Shown here: piece after piece, positions 3,716-5,966 of the stretch
Position numbering within the stretch: position 1 is the stretch's first letter
How the letters are laid out: each line of letters opens with the position of its first letter
Source: Hyphomicrobiales bacterium
GTDB lineage: Bacteria; Pseudomonadota; Alphaproteobacteria; Rhizobiales; Aestuariivirgaceae
DNA: 5,966 bases
Direction: 5' to 3'
NCBI GenBank assembly: GCA_027067085.1
Contig: JAMOMM010000506.1
Span: 1-5,966, forward strand
Notes under the pieces: generated by a model
Database searches by the model: none
Told to the model about the DNA's origin: nothing
The model's input: the letters and a program-made list of their open reading frames with translations, nothing else
Made by a program: the position numbers and the translations under genes

Positions 3716-5966
3716 TTGACTTTATCCCCCTTTGTTCCCGTTCCACAAACCCAGCAGGAAGAGGCCACACCTATTGCATCCCACAACAGTGGGGGCCACA
3801 ATGGGGACCACAGTGACAGCCAAAATGGGGAAAACAATTTAAGTGCCCAATTCAGTCAAATCAACCAGTCCATCTCAGCAGTATCTGCCGCGACCTATTG
3901 TTGGGATATTGCCAGCGATCAAATTAGCTGGAACGGCAAGCTTGAAAAAGTTTTTGGGCCGATAAAAACAGATAACGTCAACAACGGGCGAAGCTACGCC
4001 AGCTTACTGGATCCAGATAACTTCACATCACGTTTTGAAACAGTAATGCGTAATACTGATCTTGATAACGGAAATGGGGTGCCGTTTTCTATCGAGTATT
4101 CAATCAAACCGCTTGGCCGTGACAATGACCATTCCATTTGGGTTGAAGACATGGGCCGCTGGTATGCAGGCCAAGATGGACGACCAGCAAAGGTTTACGG
4201 CCTAGTCAGACAAATTGATGATCGCCACGAACGTGACCAACATCTTCAATTCATGGGAAATTGCGATCCATTAACAGGCATGATGAACCGTGGTCGCCTA
4301 ACAGAAGCATTGGGCGAAACAATTGAATCAGCCCGCGCCCAAGACCACCTCAGCGCTTTTTTAATTGTGGCAATTGCCAACTTAGAAGTCGTCAATGATG
4401 CGTATGGTTTTGATGTTGCCGATGAAGTTGTGACCTCCATTGGCAAACGCCTGCGCCAAGTTGTGCGTACAGGCGATGTCATTGGCCGTTATTCTGGCTC
4501 AAAATTTGGTATTATTTTATCCCAAGCAACTCAAGAAGAATTAGAAATTGCCGCTGAACGTTTCTTGTCAATTGCCCGCGAACAAGTCATCGAAACTGAC
4601 TTGGGGCCAGTGTGGGCAAGCCTATCAATTGGCGGCTTAACAGTTCCATATTTAAGTGATGATGCACCAACAACCATGTCTCATGCAGAAGAAGCACTGG
4701 CCGAGGCAAAGAAATTACCCACAGATGGTTTTGTTTCTTTCGAGCCAAGCAAAGATGTTGAATCTGAGCGCAAACTCAATTCACGCTGCGCTGTTGAGAT
4801 CGTGCGTAGCTTAAAGGACAACCGCTTTACCCTTGCCTATCAGCCTATATTTAACGTCCACACCCAAGAAATTGAGTATTACGAAGCACTGCTGCGTATG
4901 AAAAGTGAAGACGGGGAGCTTATTCCCGCAGGACACTTGGTGCCAATTGCTGAAAAAATCGGCCTCATTCGCCTCATTGACCGCGCCGTTGTTTCAAATG
5001 TTCTGACAACGTTGCGTCGTTATCCAACGACGCGCATCGCACTAAATATTTCTGGCGTAACGGCCAACGATCCACGCTGGTTTGAAAAACTGACCGATAT
5101 ACTGTCTGAAAATAACGACTTGACCGACCGATTAACAATCGAAATTACCGAAACCGTCGCGCTGGAAAACATTGAGCAAACAATCGGCTTCATCCAAAAA
5201 CTACATGAACTTGGTTGCAAAGTCGCCATCGATGATTTTGGTGCAGGCTTTACCTCTTTCAGAAACTTGAAGCTACTCAATGTTGACAAAGTAAAAATCG
5301 ATGGCTCATTTTGCGTCAATCTATCAAACAATCCAGAAAACCAATATTTTGTCAAAACACTGATTGATCTGGCAAAAAACTTCAACTTGCTAACTGTTGC
5401 TGAATGGGTTGAAAATCAGGAAGATGCTGACCTTTTAACCTCTTGGGGTGTCGATTACTTACAAGGCGAATTACACGGCATGGCTCAAGATTGCGCCCAA
5501 TGGGGTGAACCTGTAAATGAGGCTGATGATGTTTGTGTGGTCCCTAGTGAAATTTTTGTGGAAGACGACAACCAACTAGATATTGAGAAAAACGAGCAGA
5601 CTTCAGAACCCCAAGACCCTGTCTTTGATGCCTTACCATTAAGCCAAGACACAGATGAAACTTCCACCGCCAATACAGAGCCCTTTATGGCCGAGTATAA
5701 AAAAAGCTCCGATATACCATTTGCAGCCTTTGATTCAAAACCAATGATTGAGGCTAACAGTGATGATCGTATTGATGAAGAACAACCAAACATTCAAGCA
5801 GGTTTCGCTTCAATTCAAATTGACCAAACTCTCGAAGTCTCCCCATTCTCAGACCAAGACATCAAAGAAGCCTCGCGCCCCTTTACGGCACTATCAGACG
5901 AAATGGTTGCGCCGTTCCAAATCATATCTGAGCCAAGCACGCATCAAGATCAGGCATTTAGCATTC
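3716..5966 (+). CDS. PAS-GGDEF-EAL cyclic-di-GMP phosphodiesterase-type protein, 3' end beyond window
   Basis: This is a soluble cyclic-di-GMP signalling protein; 750 codons are visible with no stop. Residues 1-57 are a low-complexity linker rich in His, Asn, Gly and Ser (about 22-43). A PAS_3-like sensor domain spans about 58-170, with CWDIASDQISWN near its start and a dGxPakvyGlvrqIdD end. The GGDEF domain starts at DPLTGMMNR (184-192). Its signature is SGSKF (260-264) instead of GGDEF, so cyclase activity is unlikely, although an RxxD I-site-like motif (R251-D254) keeps the usual 5-residue spacing. The EAL domain (about 369-590) keeps EALLR (E390), LNIS (N444), EITE (E476), DDFGAG (D506, D507), K527, AEWVE (E563) and LQG (Q583). 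This is the full set expected of an active phosphodiesterase that linearises cyclic-di-GMP to pGpG. From 591 onward is an acidic, probably disordered tail. No membrane segment is predicted from this start; an earlier TTG at 3662 would add a short hydrophobic stretch but has no Shine-Dalgarno. Confidence 0.92.
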   Translation, partial: MTLSPFVPVPQTQQEEATPIASHNSGGHNGDHSDSQNGENNLSAQFSQINQSISAVSAATYCWDIASDQISWNGKLEKVFGPIKTDNVNNGRSYASLLDPDNFTSRFETVMRNTDLDNGNGVPFSIEYSIKPLGRDNDHSIWVEDMGRWYAGQDGRPAKVYGLVRQIDDRHERDQHLQFMGNCDPLTGMMNRGRLTEALGETIESARAQDHLSAFLIVAIANLEVVNDAYGFDVADEVVTSIGKRLRQVVRTGDVIGRYSGSKFGIILSQATQEELEIAAERFLSIAREQVIETDLGPVWASLSIGGLTVPYLSDDAPTTMSHAEEALAEAKKLPTDGFVSFEPSKDVESERKLNSRCAVEIVRSLKDNRFTLAYQPIFNVHTQEIEYYEALLRMKSEDGELIPAGHLVPIAEKIGLIRLIDRAVVSNVLTTLRRYPTTRIALNISGVTANDPRWFEKLTDILSENNDLTDRLTIEITETVALENIEQTIGFIQKLHELGCKVAIDDFGAGFTSFRNLKLLNVDKVKIDGSFCVNLSNNPENQYFVKTLIDLAKNFNLLTVAEWVENQEDADLLTSWGVDYLQGELHGMAQDCAQWGEPVNEADDVCVVPSEIFVEDDNQLDIEKNEQTSEPQDPVFDALPLSQDTDETSTANTEPFMAEYKKSSDIPFAAFDSKPMIEANSDDRIDEEQPNIQAGFASIQIDQTLEVSPFSDQDIKEASRPFTALSDEMVAPFQIISEPSTHQDQAFSI

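Noticed and set aside
3430..3816. A 128-residue reading frame on the + strand in the gap
   Set aside because: It runs through the hairpin and terminator, has no family-like sequence, and overlaps the first 100 bases of the well-supported PAS-GGDEF-EAL gene in another frame.

Overview
The window reads as a piece of an alphaproteobacterial chromosome. The evidence is the protein families present (a flavin/GcvT dimethylglycine dehydrogenase-type enzyme and a soluble PAS-GGDEF-EAL protein of the type common in Rhizobiales and Rhodobacterales relatives), a moderate GC content by eye, and gene order. This placement is inference and I cannot name a genus. All three genes lie on the + strand. No mobile element, tRNA, rRNA or CRISPR array was seen.

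Layout. (1) Positions 3-731 hold the C-terminal ~60% of MoeA, the molybdenum insertase of molybdenum-cofactor synthesis; its N-terminus lies upstream of the window. (2) After a 91-nt gap with a clear Shine-Dalgarno and a small palindrome, 823-3333 encodes a complete 836-aa FAD oxidoreductase fused to a GcvT-like folate-binding half. It is of the dimethylglycine/sarcosine dehydrogenase family and retains the histidine used for covalent FAD attachment. (3) Positions 3334-3715 have no convincing gene but are not featureless. They contain an 11-bp potential long-range pairing, local hairpins, a repeated 11-mer flanking a perfect 10-bp palindrome, a 10-bp hairpin, a strong long-stem intrinsic terminator (3508-3566) and a further 7-bp hairpin in the leader of the next gene. 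(4) From 3716 to the window end runs an incomplete gene for a PAS-GGDEF-EAL cyclic-di-GMP protein, at least 750 aa. It starts at TTG. Its GGDEF signature is degenerate, its EAL active site looks intact, and it has a long acidic C-terminal tail with recurring Pro-Phe motifs.

How the genes relate. The three proteins have no obvious shared pathway: cofactor synthesis, methylamine/one-carbon catabolism, and second-messenger turnover. The terminator at 3508-3566 suggests that the dehydrogenase transcript ends before the cyclic-di-GMP gene, which would then need its own promoter or regulated read-through. The most unusual items are the structured non-coding segment between genes 2 and 3, and the Pro-Phe acidic tail of the EAL protein.
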